DNA of 64,000 nucleotides from Aquibium sp. A9E412 (lineage in GTDB: Bacteria; Pseudomonadota; Alphaproteobacteria; Rhizobiales; Rhizobiaceae). Shown here in pieces: positions 63,652 through 64,000 of this stretch. The DNA lies in NCBI RefSeq assembly GCF_030398335.1, contig NZ_JAOAOP010000007.1:1-64000 (forward strand), given 5' to 3'. The notes below the pieces were generated by a model. That model had not been told where the DNA came from and searched no databases. It was given only the letters and a program-made list of their open reading frames with translations. The translations under genes were made by a program, and so were the position numbers. Each line of letters begins with the position of its first letter. The first letter of the stretch is position 1.

Positions 63652-64000
63652 TCAGCCGGCGTCCTTGCGCACCATGCCGCGGAACAGCTCGGTGACCAGC
63701 GCCGGCACCTCGGCCACGTAGCGCGCCCGCACGCGGCCGTCGCCGAAGATCAGCCGGCGGAAATAGTGCTCGCAGATGGAATCGAGGATCTTGGCCTGCG
63801 CCTTGACGTTGACCTCGGGGTCGATCAGCCCGCGCGCCTTGAGCGCCTGCAGGAACTCGACCGCCTTGCGCAGGTAGAACACCTGCAGCCGGTCGAGGAA
63901 AGGGCCGAGATTGTCGTCGCCCAGCCCGGTCTGGTAGATCGAGCGCCAGACCTCGCGGTCGAGCGCCTCCAGCGCGCCCTCGGTGACCAGCTTGATCCAG
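63652..64000 (-). CDS. TetR-family-like regulator C-terminus, partial at the right edge
   Basis: The reading frame (about 116 residues) enters from beyond the right edge and stops at 63652. It is all-helical (WIKLVTEGALEALDREVWRSI, LGPFLDRLQVFYLRKAVEFLQALKARGLI, QAKILDSICEHYFRRLIFGDGRVRARYVAEVPALVTELFRGMV), like the ligand-binding half of TetR-family regulators. The DNA-binding domain is outside the window, so the family call is tentative. Convergent with the antiporter. Confidence 0.55.
   Translation of the reverse strand, partial: WIKLVTEGALEALDREVWRSIYQTGLGDDNLGPFLDRLQVFYLRKAVEFLQALKARGLIDPEVNVKAQAKILDSICEHYFRRLIFGDGRVRARYVAEVPALVTELFRGMVRKDAG

Overview
The window comes from a very GC-rich chromosome of an alphaproteobacterium, most likely a member of Hyphomicrobiales (Rhizobiales). 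The evidence is the codon use, the FnrL/FixK-style regulation, the taurine gene set, and two families of short intergenic repeats that resemble dispersed elements I know from that order. I found no rRNA, tRNA, CRISPR array, prophage or insertion sequence. Nearly all the sequence is coding, and many genes overlap by ATGA-type or 8-base junctions.

Layout. 1-839 holds the end-truncated gene of a threonine-rich repeat protein. 949-7366 holds an AbrB-family membrane protein, the DabA-DabB inorganic-carbon pump and its divergent LysR regulator. 7413-8375 is a membrane-anchored M23 protein. 8554-20958 is a long minus-strand block for trehalose and central carbon: otsA, then ppsA, a fused beta-phosphoglucomutase-like/OtsB protein, a GH65 phosphorylase, a hydroxyacid dehydrogenase, an archaeal-type GAPDH, a PfkB kinase and an EamA transporter. 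21136-25281 holds a Rieske protein, a cytochrome c, a CBS-BON protein, a NifX-like protein, two small membrane or secreted proteins, and an FNR-type oxygen sensor with four candidate Fe-S cysteines. 25318-30011 is arcDABC (arginine fermentation). 30260-35526 is a copper/envelope module: small proteins, a CPH-type P1B ATPase, DUF2933, a methyltransferase, a Met-rich Spy-like protein and a PRC-barrel protein.

35614-36569 is an unknown gene bracketed by two copies of one dispersed repeat, followed by an MFS transporter. 37910-45358 is a taurine dissimilation cluster (pta, exporter, xsc, tauY, tauX, divergent tauR). 45286-48965 holds a CobW GTPase, an amidohydrolase and a divergent LysR regulator. 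49215-54762 is a five-gene peptide/opine-type ABC transporter, followed by an agmatinase-family enzyme. 55971-61851 holds a CoA-transferase, an enoyl-CoA hydratase, a tripartite tricarboxylate transporter and a GntR regulator. The window ends with a CPA2 antiporter and a truncated TetR-like gene.

The most interesting feature is the 8.5-35.5 kb region. Eight intergenic 14-bp sites fit TTRAY-N4-RTYAA with a constant 4-base spacer (one has a single mismatch). Each lies about 50-115 bp upstream of a start codon, and the FNR-type gene sits in the middle. They would place trehalose/central-carbon genes, arginine fermentation, an orphan Rieske/cytochrome pair and a copper ATPase under one oxygen-responsive regulator. 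Within it, trehalose synthesis (OtsA, OtsB domain) and phosphorolytic trehalose use (GH65, beta-PGM domain) are joined by one fused protein, suggesting a reversible, ATP-sparing trehalose store for low oxygen. The functional assignments rest on motif recognition by eye; the regulon and the cycle are inferences.
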